A stretch of DNA of 64,000 nt from Bradyrhizobium sp. cir1 (GTDB lineage Bacteria > Pseudomonadota > Alphaproteobacteria > Rhizobiales > Xanthobacteraceae), in NCBI RefSeq assembly GCF_014198245.1, contig NZ_JACIHE010000019.1, positions 62,001 to 126,000 of the forward strand. The letters are read 5' to 3'. Position numbers and translations under genes: made by a program. Under the pieces are notes generated by a model. The model searched no databases, had not been told where the DNA came from, and was given only the letters and a program-made list of their open reading frames with translations. This document shows, in pieces, positions 1 through 7,566 of this stretch (positions are counted from its first letter, which is position 1; every line of letters starts with the position of its first letter).

Positions 1-227
1 GGCCCAACGCGAACGATCGCGGCTATGACAGCAAATGGAAGCAAGCGCGCCGCGCCTTCCTCGACAAGCATCCTCACTGTGCCATGTGCGGTAAGCCTGC
101 CGTCGTGGTCGATCACAAGACGCCCCATCGCGGCGACAAGGCCAAGTTCTGGGACAAGGGAAACTGGCAGCCCCTTTGCGCCCATCACCACAACAGCACC
201 AAGCAGTCCATCGAAAGGTCAAAGTAG
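1..227 (+). CDS. HNH endonuclease (5' truncated by window edge)
   Basis: The reading frame that starts at base 3 is open from the window edge to a TAG at 225-227 and encodes about 74 C-terminal residues. It holds a complete HNH beta-beta-alpha-metal fold: a CAMCG pair of cysteines, the VVVDHK motif with the metal/catalytic His, GNWQPLC with the Asn, and a final CAHHHN. Such small HNH proteins sit beside the terminase in many siphoviruses and assist terminase-dependent genome cleavage and packaging. Here it lies about 2.3 kb upstream of the terminase genes. The start codon is outside the window. Confidence 0.85.
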   Translation, partial: PNANDRGYDSKWKQARRAFLDKHPHCAMCGKPAVVVDHKTPHRGDKAKFWDKGNWQPLCAHHHNSTKQSIERSK

Positions 228-231
228 TTCC

Positions 232-672
232 ATGCGCCTGATCGAATTTAGAGGTGTATCCCGCTCGCTCGCTGATTGGGCACGGCTGTCCGGCATGCGG
301 TCGGAAACGCTCGCCAAGCGGCTGAATGCGGGCTGGTCCGTTGAGGAGGCTCTGGCTACTCCAGTCGGCAAACAAGGCCGTAAGCCAAAGCCCTTGGCTG
401 CAAGATCAGTCGTTCAATCATTGCCTGCTCTTCGCGACTGGCAGCGCGACATGCATGCAGCGCACCGTGAGATGACGCGCTCGGTGCGGTCGTTTGTTCG
501 GCAGATGGAAGAGCAGATGGCAGAGCTTCGTCATGGCCTCGACCAGCACCTAGCCGCACAGCTCGCGGAAGCCGATCGCAACATGATCGCTTCACACACC
601 CGGGGGGTGGGTCAGAGCATCTCAAAGAACGCGAACGACCGGTGCCCCCGGGTCACGCAAGAGAGCGTCTAA
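232..672 (+). CDS. Phage DNA-binding-like protein, unknown function
   Basis: Encodes 146 residues from the ATG at 232, five bases after the HNH stop. The same frame is open further upstream, but there it overlaps the HNH gene, so the internal ATG is preferred. Residues 10-45 (SLADWARLSGMRSETLAKRL, followed by GWSVEEALATP) form the short helix-turn-helix-like module often attached to phage HNH or AP2 proteins ('no-wings' type). Residues 70-125 are rich in Arg, Glu and Gln and probably form a coiled coil. The function is unknown. Binding DNA near the packaging site, together with the HNH protein, is inferred from position only. Confidence 0.6.
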   Translation: MRLIEFRGVSRSLADWARLSGMRSETLAKRLNAGWSVEEALATPVGKQGRKPKPLAARSVVQSLPALRDWQRDMHAAHREMTRSVRSFVRQMEEQMAELRHGLDQHLAAQLAEADRNMIASHTRGVGQSISKNANDRCPRVTQESV

Positions 673-689
673 TTGGAGTTTTTTCGACC

Positions 690-977
690 GTGCCTGCTAT
701 CACTCTCGACCAAGCCAAGGCCCACCTAAACGTCACGTTCGACGCCGACGACGCGCTGCTTACCGATAAGCTCGCGGCAGCAAAGGCCTGGGTTGGCGCC
801 TATACGGCCTCAAATCCCGATACCGACGGGACCCCCGCTCCGGTGAATGAGGCGGTGCTGCAATTGACGGCGCACCTCTACGCGAACCGAGAGGCTAGCC
901 TGGTTGGCGTCACCGCGAGCGAATTGCCGTTCGGCTTCCTCGATTTGCTGGCCCCTTACCGCGCGTTTGCCTTCTGA
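690..977 (+). CDS. Phage head-tail connector protein (gp6-like)
   Basis: Encodes 95 residues from a GTG at 690, with a GGAG ribosome site at 675-678. A longer GTG-started form from 642 would overlap the previous gene. The pattern ITLDQAKAHLNV, then acidic DADDALL, a long helix (KLAAAKAWV), and LTAHLYANREA with a C-terminal LLAPYR is that of the HK97 gp6 / phage QLRG family. These proteins form a ring under the portal that connects head to tail. In most relatives the gene directly follows the major capsid gene, but here it follows the HNH and helix-turn-helix genes. Confidence 0.8.
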   Translation: MPAITLDQAKAHLNVTFDADDALLTDKLAAAKAWVGAYTASNPDTDGTPAPVNEAVLQLTAHLYANREASLVGVTASELPFGFLDLLAPYRAFAF

Positions 978-978
978 A

Positions 979-1401
979 ATGGCCCATTCTGACCCCTCAT
1001 TGGCCCTCCAGAAGGCCATCCGATCGCGCCTGATCGCCAGTCCGGAGCTGATGGCGCTGGTCCAGGCGGATCACGTCCTGGACGTCAATGGCCGGCCGGA
1101 GATCATGCCGGCGGTCTACATCGGCGAAGGCCAGACTATCTTCCGGCGCTGGGATGCGACCAGCTACGCGACCCTGCACGTCTGGTTCCAGGAGCCCGGC
1201 TTGGTCCAGTGCAAGAAAGCCGTTTCGGCCATCGTCGCTGCGATGCGGATCGACGCCCAGGCCGATGGTGTCCTGCAAATCGACGGCTTCATCGTGCATG
1301 ACATGCAGGCTACCCAAACCCGCTATATGCGCGACCCGCACGGCTCATTCAGCCATGGCGCCGTCTCGGTCGCAGCCATCGTCAAAGCGAGGGCGGCATG
1401 A
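979..1401 (+). CDS. DUF3168 family phage neck/tail-completion protein
   Basis: Encodes 140 residues. The ATG at 979 follows the previous stop (975-977) by one base. The N-terminus (SLALQKAIRSRLIASPELMALV) and the central IYIGE-like and HVWFQEPG segments match the DUF3168 family, which occurs in siphovirus neck modules between head closure and tail tube genes and is thought to act in tail completion. Its stop overlaps the next start (ATGA at 1398), so it is translationally coupled to the head closure gene. In most relatives DUF3168 follows head closure; here the order is reversed. Confidence 0.75.
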   Translation: MAHSDPSLALQKAIRSRLIASPELMALVQADHVLDVNGRPEIMPAVYIGEGQTIFRRWDATSYATLHVWFQEPGLVQCKKAVSAIVAAMRIDAQADGVLQIDGFIVHDMQATQTRYMRDPHGSFSHGAVSVAAIVKARAA

Positions 1402-1715
1402 GGGCCGGCAACCTCGACCGCATCGTTGAAATCCAACGCCGCACTACCGGCTTGGACCTCTACGGCACGCCCGTGGAGACCTGGACCACGTTCGCTACCA
1501 TGCGGGCGCAACTGCTCAAGAACGCCACCGACGGCCGCGAGGGGGCGCGCGGGCACACCACCGACGCGGTGCTGACCTTCCGCACGCGCTACCTGGACGG
1601 GGTGACGCTTGAAAATCGCCTTACCTACCAGGGCCAGCAATTCGAGATTATTGGCGTCAGCGAGATCGGCCGCCGCGTCGGCTTGGACATCACGTGCCGG
1701 AGAGCCGGGCCATGA
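1398..1715 (+). CDS. Phage head closure / head-tail adaptor protein
   Basis: Encodes 105 residues, coupled to the upstream gene by a 4-bp ATGA overlap. MRAGNLDRIVEIQRR, then YGTPVETWTTFATMRAQLL, and a C-terminal RLTYQGQQFEIIGV segment followed by the GLDITCRRA end are diagnostic of the SPP1 gp16 / HK97 head-tail adaptor family, which plugs the portal after packaging. It is the last gene of this sense block. An antisense gene follows before the terminase genes resume. Confidence 0.85.
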   Translation: MRAGNLDRIVEIQRRTTGLDLYGTPVETWTTFATMRAQLLKNATDGREGARGHTTDAVLTFRTRYLDGVTLENRLTYQGQQFEIIGVSEIGRRVGLDITCRRAGP

Positions 1716-1723
1716 CCGATCGA

Positions 1724-2485
1724 CTAGTCCCGAACGTGTTCGTTAACAAATGGGCGAATGTGAAACGCTGCATTCTCATGAACTACGGCGGATTTCTGTC
1801 GGGCGGCGAATATGCGAGCCAGCTCGGGGTTGAAGCTCTGCAAGTATTTTTCGAGGTGAGAAAGCTGAATCCAGGCTATCGTGATCAATCGGCCTGCGTT
1901 CGCTTCATGCCCATTACCTTTCGCGATCTCTTGGACTACATCGCCAACGGCCCGAAGTTGTGCAAGCACGTTCGAGAACGATCTCCGTCGAAGCGGTGTG
2001 AGGTCCTTCCCAAGAAGTTCGAGACCGTCAAAGAGCATTGCGTTCAGCGAAGAGCATGCAACTCCAGCAATGACGCGACGATCAAGAACTTCGGCCTCAG
2101 GTCCGGTGCGAGCGAAGTCAATTGTCCGCCATATTTCGTTGAGATTCTCCATCAAGTCGCGGAGATCGGCGCTGATCGCCTCAAACGTTTCTTGCTGAAG
2201 CAAGCCCTGCATCCTAGCCGAAGATACAATCTGTCTTTCGACCGCCAGCCAAGCGATCCAACCAGCGAAAATTGTGCCCGCCGCGCCGAACAAACCGCCG
2301 GCCAAATTCTCATGGTTAGCAACGACGCAGCCGAGCCATCTCGGGAATTTCAGCGCGCACCGTTGTGGCAGCGCGCCATCGGCTCCGACAAACATCGCAA
2401 AGTCGGCCGCCGACAATGTCGCATAGATAAAAATGACCAGGCTAGCGATCAAAATAAGCGCTTGGAAGATTCGGGGATGGCTCAT
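1724..2485 (-). CDS. Membrane protein, antisense insertion in phage late region
   Basis: Encodes 253 residues from the ATG at 2485. An earlier in-frame start at 2551 would overlap the next gene. The N-terminus has a hydrophobic segment at about residues 8-26 (FQALILIASLVIFIYA) and another at about 63-82 (GLFGAAGTIFAGWIAWLAV), followed by a long soluble helical region ending near RPFVNEHVRD. I do not recognise a family. It runs opposite to all surrounding morphogenesis genes and is more A/T-rich than they are, which is typical of a moron acquired by a prophage. A role such as superinfection exclusion is possible but unproven. A similar-length frame exists on the plus strand but lacks recognisable protein features. 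Confidence 0.65.
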   Translation of the reverse strand: MSHPRIFQALILIASLVIFIYATLSAADFAMFVGADGALPQRCALKFPRWLGCVVANHENLAGGLFGAAGTIFAGWIAWLAVERQIVSSARMQGLLQQETFEAISADLRDLMENLNEIWRTIDFARTGPEAEVLDRRVIAGVACSSLNAMLFDGLELLGKDLTPLRRRSFSNVLAQLRAVGDVVQEIAKGNGHEANAGRLITIAWIQLSHLEKYLQSFNPELARIFAARQKSAVVHENAAFHIRPFVNEHVRD

Positions 2486-2532
2486 GGCCTCAGCCTGCCG
2501 GGCCGCCCGGCGTTTGTCGAGAGGGTTGCGGC

Positions 2533-2937
2533 ATGAAGGGTCGAAAACCACAGCTTGCCGCCGACGCCAATGCGCTCGACGCCTCGACTAAGCCGCCGTC
2601 CTGGCTGAGCAAGCACGCCAAGGCCGAATGGCGCCGCGTGGCACCAATCCTCGTTGATCGGCGCATCCTGACGGACACCGATCTAACGAGTTTGGAGCAT
2701 TACTGCACCGCGGCCGGTCAAGTCCGCGAGATGCAGAAGATCATTGCTCATGAGGGCAGCGTGGTCATGACTGATCGCGGCCCCCGCGCGCATCCTGCCG
2801 TCCGCATTCAAGCCGACGCCATGACCCGCGCCCGTCTTATCGGGAATGAGCTAGGCCTCAGCCCCACAAGCCGCAACCGTCCCGCTATTCGAACCGATCA
2901 GGAAGACGATGACAGTGCATCCGACCTGGGTGTTTGA
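2533..2937 (+). CDS. terS: Phage terminase small subunit, P27 family
   Basis: Encodes 134 residues. MKGRKP at the start, PPSWLSKHAKAEWRRVAPIL in the first third, LTDTDLTSLEHYC in the middle and PRAHPAVRIQADAM toward the end are the hallmark blocks of the P27 (TIGR01558-type) small terminase. It recognises the packaging site and recruits the large subunit. The end overlaps the large-subunit gene by 29 bp, as expected for a coupled terminase pair. Confidence 0.92.
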   Translation: MKGRKPQLAADANALDASTKPPSWLSKHAKAEWRRVAPILVDRRILTDTDLTSLEHYCTAAGQVREMQKIIAHEGSVVMTDRGPRAHPAVRIQADAMTRARLIGNELGLSPTSRNRPAIRTDQEDDDSASDLGV

Positions 2938-4510
2938 CGAAACACCCATCCCGGATCCGCACGGGCGCGGCGAGCGCGCTGTGAAGTTCTTCCGGGCTTT
3001 GAAGCATCCCAAATCGACCGCGCACAGGCGGGCTTTTGAGCTTGCACCGTTCTGGGAACGCATTCTGCGTCGCATCTACGGCCCTTCGGACGCCAATGGC
3101 GATCGTGAGGTGCGGACGGTCTTTATTCAGATCCCTCGCGGTGCCCGTAAGACCACCTTTGGCGCCGCTCTGAGCCTCTTGCACTCTTGCGGTCATGAGA
3201 AGGTGCCCGGCGGCGCTTGTATCCTGGCTGCCAGTGCGGAAGATCAGGCAGAGCTTGCCTTTGACGAAGCGCGGGCTTTCGTGAGGGCAACGGCGCCGCT
3301 CGCCAAGGCCACCTACGTGGTCGAGTCCGAGTTGGAGCTTGAGCATGTTGCCTCAGGTTCAACCCTGAAAGCGATTCCAGCCGAAGGCGACGTTCAGCAG
3401 GGCAAGACCCCGTATTTCGTCCTGATCGACGAACTGCATGTCTGGAAAAACCGCCGGCTGTGGCGGGCGCTGAAGAGCGGCTTGCTCAAGGTGCCGAACA
3501 CGCTGCTCGTGATTATTACGACGGCGGGAAGAGGCACCGAAAACCTGGGTTTCGAGGAATACAGCTACGCCAAGAAGGTCGCGACGGGCGAGATCGTCAA
3601 TTCGGCCTATCTGCCGATCATCTTTGAGCCGCCGGCTAAATTCGACTGGCGCGACGAGAAGGTTTGGCACCGTGTCAATCCGGGCCTTAAATACGGTTTC
3701 CCCGACATCAAAGGCATGCGGCAAGCGGCATCCGAAGCCGCCGACAAGCCGGCCGATCGCGAAGACTTCTGTTGTTACAATCTCAACCAATGGATTGACG
3801 CCGCGTCCAGTCCGTTTGTGTCGATGGAAGTTTACGATGAAGGATGCGCTCCCGTTGACCTAGACGCGCTCGCCTCTCGACCGTGCTGGCTCGCGGTCGA
3901 TCTGTCGTCAAACACGGACCTATCAGTCATCAAGGCGGCATGGCCGGATGGCGAAGGCGGCTATGACGTTTGGCCCTGGTTCTTCTGCCCGCGCGCGAAT
4001 CTTCGCGAGCGCGAGAACAAGACCGGTGCGCCTTACTCGCAATGGGTTGCGGACGGGCTGATCACGGCTACTGAGGGTAACGTGATCGACTTTGAGCAGG
4101 TCCAAGCGACGATCGAACAGCTTTGCGAACGGTTCGACGTCCAGGAGATCGCGTTCGATCCCTACATGGCTCGCATGATGCAGGCGCGATTGCTTGAGAA
4201 GGGCCTTCCGGTGATCGACTTCCGGCAAGTCCCGAGCCTCATGATGCCGGCGCTATCCGAGCTTGAACGGGCGATCATCGCGCGTCGCTTCCGGCACGGC
4301 GGGCATCCGGTGCTCCGGTTCTGCTTCGCCAATGCGGAGGTTGAGCGAAACAAGCAACAGCATGCGGTCCGCTTCCACAAATCCAAGCGCTGGCTGAGCA
4401 TTGACGGTGCGGTTGCGACCGCCATGGCAGTTAGCCGCGCCGCCGCCGGCGAAAGCCACGGCTCTTTCCTCGATAACCCGGAAATTACCGCAGACATGTT
4501 GGTGGTGTGA
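2909..4510 (+). CDS. terL: Phage terminase large subunit
   Basis: Encodes 533 residues, the usual size for this HK97-like family. The ATPase half shows an adenine-side QIPRGARKTT P-loop at about residues 74-83, with a non-canonical Walker A (Arg-Lys-Thr instead of Gly-Lys-Thr/Ser), a Walker B VLIDELH at about 171-177, and a coupling motif ITTAG at about 203-207. The C-terminal RNase H-like nuclease begins with the acidic AVDLSS (Asp near 331) and includes EIAFDPYMA, with a final DGAVATAMA block. It pumps DNA into the procapsid and cuts concatemers. It overlaps the small subunit by 29 bp and shares an A with the next ATG (TGATG at 4508-4512). Confidence 0.95.
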   Translation: MTVHPTWVFDETPIPDPHGRGERAVKFFRALKHPKSTAHRRAFELAPFWERILRRIYGPSDANGDREVRTVFIQIPRGARKTTFGAALSLLHSCGHEKVPGGACILAASAEDQAELAFDEARAFVRATAPLAKATYVVESELELEHVASGSTLKAIPAEGDVQQGKTPYFVLIDELHVWKNRRLWRALKSGLLKVPNTLLVIITTAGRGTENLGFEEYSYAKKVATGEIVNSAYLPIIFEPPAKFDWRDEKVWHRVNPGLKYGFPDIKGMRQAASEAADKPADREDFCCYNLNQWIDAASSPFVSMEVYDEGCAPVDLDALASRPCWLAVDLSSNTDLSVIKAAWPDGEGGYDVWPWFFCPRANLRERENKTGAPYSQWVADGLITATEGNVIDFEQVQATIEQLCERFDVQEIAFDPYMARMMQARLLEKGLPVIDFRQVPSLMMPALSELERAIIARRFRHGGHPVLRFCFANAEVERNKQQHAVRFHKSKRWLSIDGAVATAMAVSRAAAGESHGSFLDNPEITADMLVV

Positions 4511-4908
4511 TGGCCGACGACGACCTCGATACTGACGCCTTGTCAGACAAGCTTAAGCAGCGACTAAACGACGTGATCCGCGAGCAGGCCGAACGCTTGT
4601 CGCAGGCACAGCGACAAGCGCTGCAAGCCCTTGAACAAAGCCCCGATGAAACTGGACATCTTGAGGAATCCTGCCGCGTTGAGCCGGGCGAGAACGAATT
4701 GGAATGGGTGGTGCTCGCGGGTGGACCGCTGACCACTACCACCGTTCGCGAGGGCAGCGGCAAACCTTACGACTATGCAGACGCGTTCGAATTCGGGACC
4801 AGCCACCAGCCCGCGCGCCCCTTCTTTTATTCCACCTACAACGCCATGCGCGACGACATGCAAAAGGCGATCGAAGACGCAATTAGTGAGGTTCTAAATG
4901 ACGACTGA
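4510..4908 (+). CDS. HK97 gp10-like neck/tail component
   Basis: Encodes 132 residues from the ATG overlapping the terminase stop; a GTG three bases earlier is also in frame. TGHLEESCRVEPGENELEW, followed by VVLAGGPLTT, YDYADAFEFGTS and ARPFFYSTYNAMR, is the typical gp10/tail-component signature. These proteins form part of the neck and help attach the tail tube to the head. A normal order would place it after head closure, but here the terminase genes separate the two. It overlaps the next gene by 11 bp. Confidence 0.8.
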   Translation: MADDDLDTDALSDKLKQRLNDVIREQAERLSQAQRQALQALEQSPDETGHLEESCRVEPGENELEWVVLAGGPLTTTTVREGSGKPYDYADAFEFGTSHQPARPFFYSTYNAMRDDMQKAIEDAISEVLNDD

Positions 4909-5215
4909 AGCCACCCAGGAAATCTCTTGGGCTACACCCCTTACGTTTGACCTACAACATCCGTGGGTTCGGCGCGTGATCGCATGGCGCGGCATTAATG
5001 GGCATCCGCCAGCGGCCGTGCTCACGCGCTTTGTGGACAACACCTATAGCCCGGAGAATGTAGAGCGCGTTATTGAGTTGGGGCTGATCGGCGGCGGGAT
5101 GCCGGAACTTGACGTGGAAGCGCTGCTCGACGGTCACGTTCGCGGTAAGCCGATAATTCCAAATCTCACCATCGCGACCGCAGTCCTAGCCTCGCTCTTT
5201 GCGGAAGCCGCCTAA
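4898..5215 (+). CDS. Tail assembly chaperone, GTA gp10-like
   Basis: Encodes 105 residues. The second half (VERVIELGLIGGG, then ALLDGHVRGKP and NLTIATAVLASLF) resembles the GTA-gp10 family of small tail proteins. Its position immediately upstream of the tape measure gene, with a stop/start overlap at 5213-5217, is that of a tail assembly chaperone, which binds the tape measure during tail formation. I saw no programmed-frameshift slippery run. No separate tail tube gene is visible before it. Confidence 0.6.
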   Translation: MTTEATQEISWATPLTFDLQHPWVRRVIAWRGINGHPPAAVLTRFVDNTYSPENVERVIELGLIGGGMPELDVEALLDGHVRGKPIIPNLTIATAVLASLFAEAA

Positions 5216-7461
5216 TGCGCATTCTTCTCTCAGTAAACCTCGACCAGTTGAAGGACCAACTGCGGCAAACGACATCGCTAACTCAGACTGCGACGCGCCA
5301 GATCGCGAAGCAGTTCCTGGACATGAACAAGGATCTCGCCAAGGACGCGATCTTTGCGACCATGGCGCGGGGCGCCGTTGAGCTCGCCGGTAAGGTCGCG
5401 CTGGCGGTCGGGGCCTATAAGCTCATGACTGCCGCGATTAGCGGCGCCCGGGAGCAGATGGCCCAAATGGTCGAGATCGCCGATAAGGCCCAGAACCTTG
5501 GCGTCTCGCCCGCATTCCTCCAGGCCTTCACGTCGGAGGCCCGCAAGCTCAAGGTTGAGGCCGGCGAGCTCGAGACCGCCCTGGACCACGCCTTCCAGGC
5601 AACCAAGGACCGCTCCCCGATCGACATCGGTGAATGGTCCGTCGGCGAGGAGAAGATCACCGACGTAGAGAAGGCCTTGCGCGTCTACAATGAGACCCTT
5701 GCCAAGGCTGCCGGCCAGCGGTTGCAAGGCTTGGTCCTGTTCCGGGACGCCCAAACCCAGGAGGAGAAGATCAAGGCCGTTCTCGCCGCCATGATCCAGC
5801 TCGACCAGATCGGGCAGCATGCCGCGAGCCTGGATCTGGGCGAGAAGATGTTTGGCGCCCAGATTGTCGATCGCATGCGGCAGGGCAAAACGTCCGCCGA
5901 AAGCATGCTGGCGACAATCAAAGAGGCCAGCACCCACTCGGACGGCATTTTCAGCAACGTCCTGGTGGAGCGGGCCAAGGAAGTCGACGACCAGCTCAAG
6001 CTTGCACATCAGCGGCTCTCGACCGCCTTGAAGCCGTCCTGGGATGACCTCGCTAGCGTCATGATGGACATCAAGGGCGCCTGGGCGGAGGTGGTCAACC
6101 TGATCGCGAGGGCCGCAGAACTCACCAACAAGATGCCTCGTATCCCCGGGATGCCGGCCAGCTCGACCGACCTCGCCGCGAAGCAAGATGCTCTGGCCCA
6201 GGTCAACGCGCGTTTGAACGGGACCGGCGGCGGCCTGTTCGGCAGCATCGATCTGCCGGCTATCGAGATCGGTGGAGTCAAGCTGACCAACTCGACCAAG
6301 GAAAACCTTCTCGCCCACCGCGACCGGCTGCAAAAGGAGATCGCAGCGCTGACGGCGAATGGCGAGCAGTATGGCCCGCCGGCGCCCAGCCAGACGCGGG
6401 GCACCGGGCCGGCGCCGACGAAGATCAGCACCGGCAGCAGCGTGGACAAGCTCGGCACGGCGGCGGACAGCATTGAGAAGCGCACCGCCGCACTGCGCGA
6501 GGAGGCGGCCGGCCTCGATCTGAGCACCGCCGCACGGGAGCGAAACAAGATCGCGGCCCAGCTCCAGGTCGTGGCCATGCAGGCCAATGCCGCCGCCGGC
6601 AAGGGCGAAGGCGTCGTTACGGCTGAGCAGCGCCAGCGCATTCAGGAAGTCACCGAGGCCTATGGAAAGGCCACCGAGGCCATCGAAAAGGCCACCATTG
6701 CGCAATCGATCCGGCGCGGCCGGCAGACCTCGCTCCTGGATCCCCAGGACGTGCAGATTGCCGAGCAGCTTAAGGGTCTCTATCCGGACGTTGGGGATGC
6801 GCTGAACTCGGTTGAGGCATCGGCCATGAGGACCAATGAGGCCATGCGCTCGATCGGCAGCACCATGAGCAGCAGCCTTACCAGCGGCCTCGCGGACATC
6901 CTCGACGGCACGAAAAGTGTGTCGGCCGGGTTTGCCGACATGTCCAGAGCCGTTGTCCGCGCCCTGGAGGAGGCCATGATCAAAATGCTGATCGTGCAGC
7001 CGCTGATGCGATCCATGAGCGGCGCGTTCGGCTTCAGCGACGGCGGCATGGTTGGCGGCACTGCGCCCGTAGCCAAGGCGGACGGCGGCTACATCACCGG
7101 ACCAGGAGGGCCGCGCGACGACAGGATTCCGGCACGGCTCAGCAATGGCGAGTTTGTCGTTAATGCGGAGGCGACCTCCAAGCACCGCGCCGTCTTGGAG
7201 GCGATCAACCGCGGCGTTCCCAGGTTCGCCGATGGTGGGTTGGTCGGCGGCAGCTCGCCGGTCGCGCCTATGATTGCCAGCCACCAGAACGTCATCGCGC
7301 CCCAGATCGCTGTCACTGTCCAGGGCTCGCCTGGACAATCGCCCCAGGATCATCAGCGCATGGGCGAGACCATCGCCCAAGCGGCGCAGCACAGCATCCG
7401 GAGCTTGATTGCCGCGGAGTTCCGAACGGCAATGCGACCGGGAGGCATCTTGCGGCGATAG
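5215..7461 (+). CDS. Phage tail tape measure protein
   Basis: Encodes 748 residues, whose length should set tail length. The N-terminal third is helical with an AKDAIFATMARGAVELAGKV hydrophobic stretch; TAAISGAREQMAQM and NLGVSPAFLQAF follow in the style of lambda-type tape measures. The C-terminal part is glycine-rich with repeated DGGMVGG / ADGGYI / ADGGLVGG blocks and the RIPARLSNGEFVVNA motif common to this family. It starts on the chaperone stop (TAATG). Directly downstream, where tail-tip genes would normally follow, come hairpins and unrelated genes, so the tail module appears cut short. Confidence 0.93.
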   Translation: MRILLSVNLDQLKDQLRQTTSLTQTATRQIAKQFLDMNKDLAKDAIFATMARGAVELAGKVALAVGAYKLMTAAISGAREQMAQMVEIADKAQNLGVSPAFLQAFTSEARKLKVEAGELETALDHAFQATKDRSPIDIGEWSVGEEKITDVEKALRVYNETLAKAAGQRLQGLVLFRDAQTQEEKIKAVLAAMIQLDQIGQHAASLDLGEKMFGAQIVDRMRQGKTSAESMLATIKEASTHSDGIFSNVLVERAKEVDDQLKLAHQRLSTALKPSWDDLASVMMDIKGAWAEVVNLIARAAELTNKMPRIPGMPASSTDLAAKQDALAQVNARLNGTGGGLFGSIDLPAIEIGGVKLTNSTKENLLAHRDRLQKEIAALTANGEQYGPPAPSQTRGTGPAPTKISTGSSVDKLGTAADSIEKRTAALREEAAGLDLSTAARERNKIAAQLQVVAMQANAAAGKGEGVVTAEQRQRIQEVTEAYGKATEAIEKATIAQSIRRGRQTSLLDPQDVQIAEQLKGLYPDVGDALNSVEASAMRTNEAMRSIGSTMSSSLTSGLADILDGTKSVSAGFADMSRAVVRALEEAMIKMLIVQPLMRSMSGAFGFSDGGMVGGTAPVAKADGGYITGPGGPRDDRIPARLSNGEFVVNAEATSKHRAVLEAINRGVPRFADGGLVGGSSPVAPMIASHQNVIAPQIAVTVQGSPGQSPQDHQRMGETIAQAAQHSIRSLIAAEFRTAMRPGGILRR

Positions 7462-7466
7462 AAAAA

Positions 7467-7486
7467 CCAAGCACGCCAGTGCTTGG
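7467..7486. terminator. Hairpin after tape measure gene
   Basis: A perfect 8-bp stem (CCAAGCAC / GTGCTTGG) with a GCCA tetraloop begins six bases after the tape measure stop. There is no T-run after it, so it may act as a processing or stability hairpin rather than an intrinsic terminator. Confidence 0.5.
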
Positions 7487-7520
7487 GCGCTATATCTGAA
7501 GCTGAACCCCGTTGAAATGC

Positions 7521-7552
7521 GAAAGCCACCCGCCGGCGGGCAGGTGGCTTTC
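7521..7552. terminator. Second intercistronic hairpin
   Basis: A perfect 10-bp stem (GAAAGCCACC / GGTGGCTTTC) encloses a 12-base loop that itself contains a self-complementary CGCCGGCG core. It ends just before the GGAGG of the next gene (7554-7558). Its sides carry A-run/T-run ends, so it may terminate transcription in either direction or attenuate expression of the downstream gene. Confidence 0.55.
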
Positions 7553-7566
7553 TGGAGGACCCGAAC

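Noticed and set aside
1694..2536. Plus-strand open frame of 280 codons over the antisense gene
   Set aside because: The minus-strand product has membrane helices and a coherent protein composition; the plus-strand one has a Cys/Arg-rich, unstructured composition typical of a shadow frame.
4508..5220. Programmed frameshift in the tail chaperone gene
   Set aside because: No slippery heptamer was seen at the chaperone end, and the tape measure begins right at the stop.
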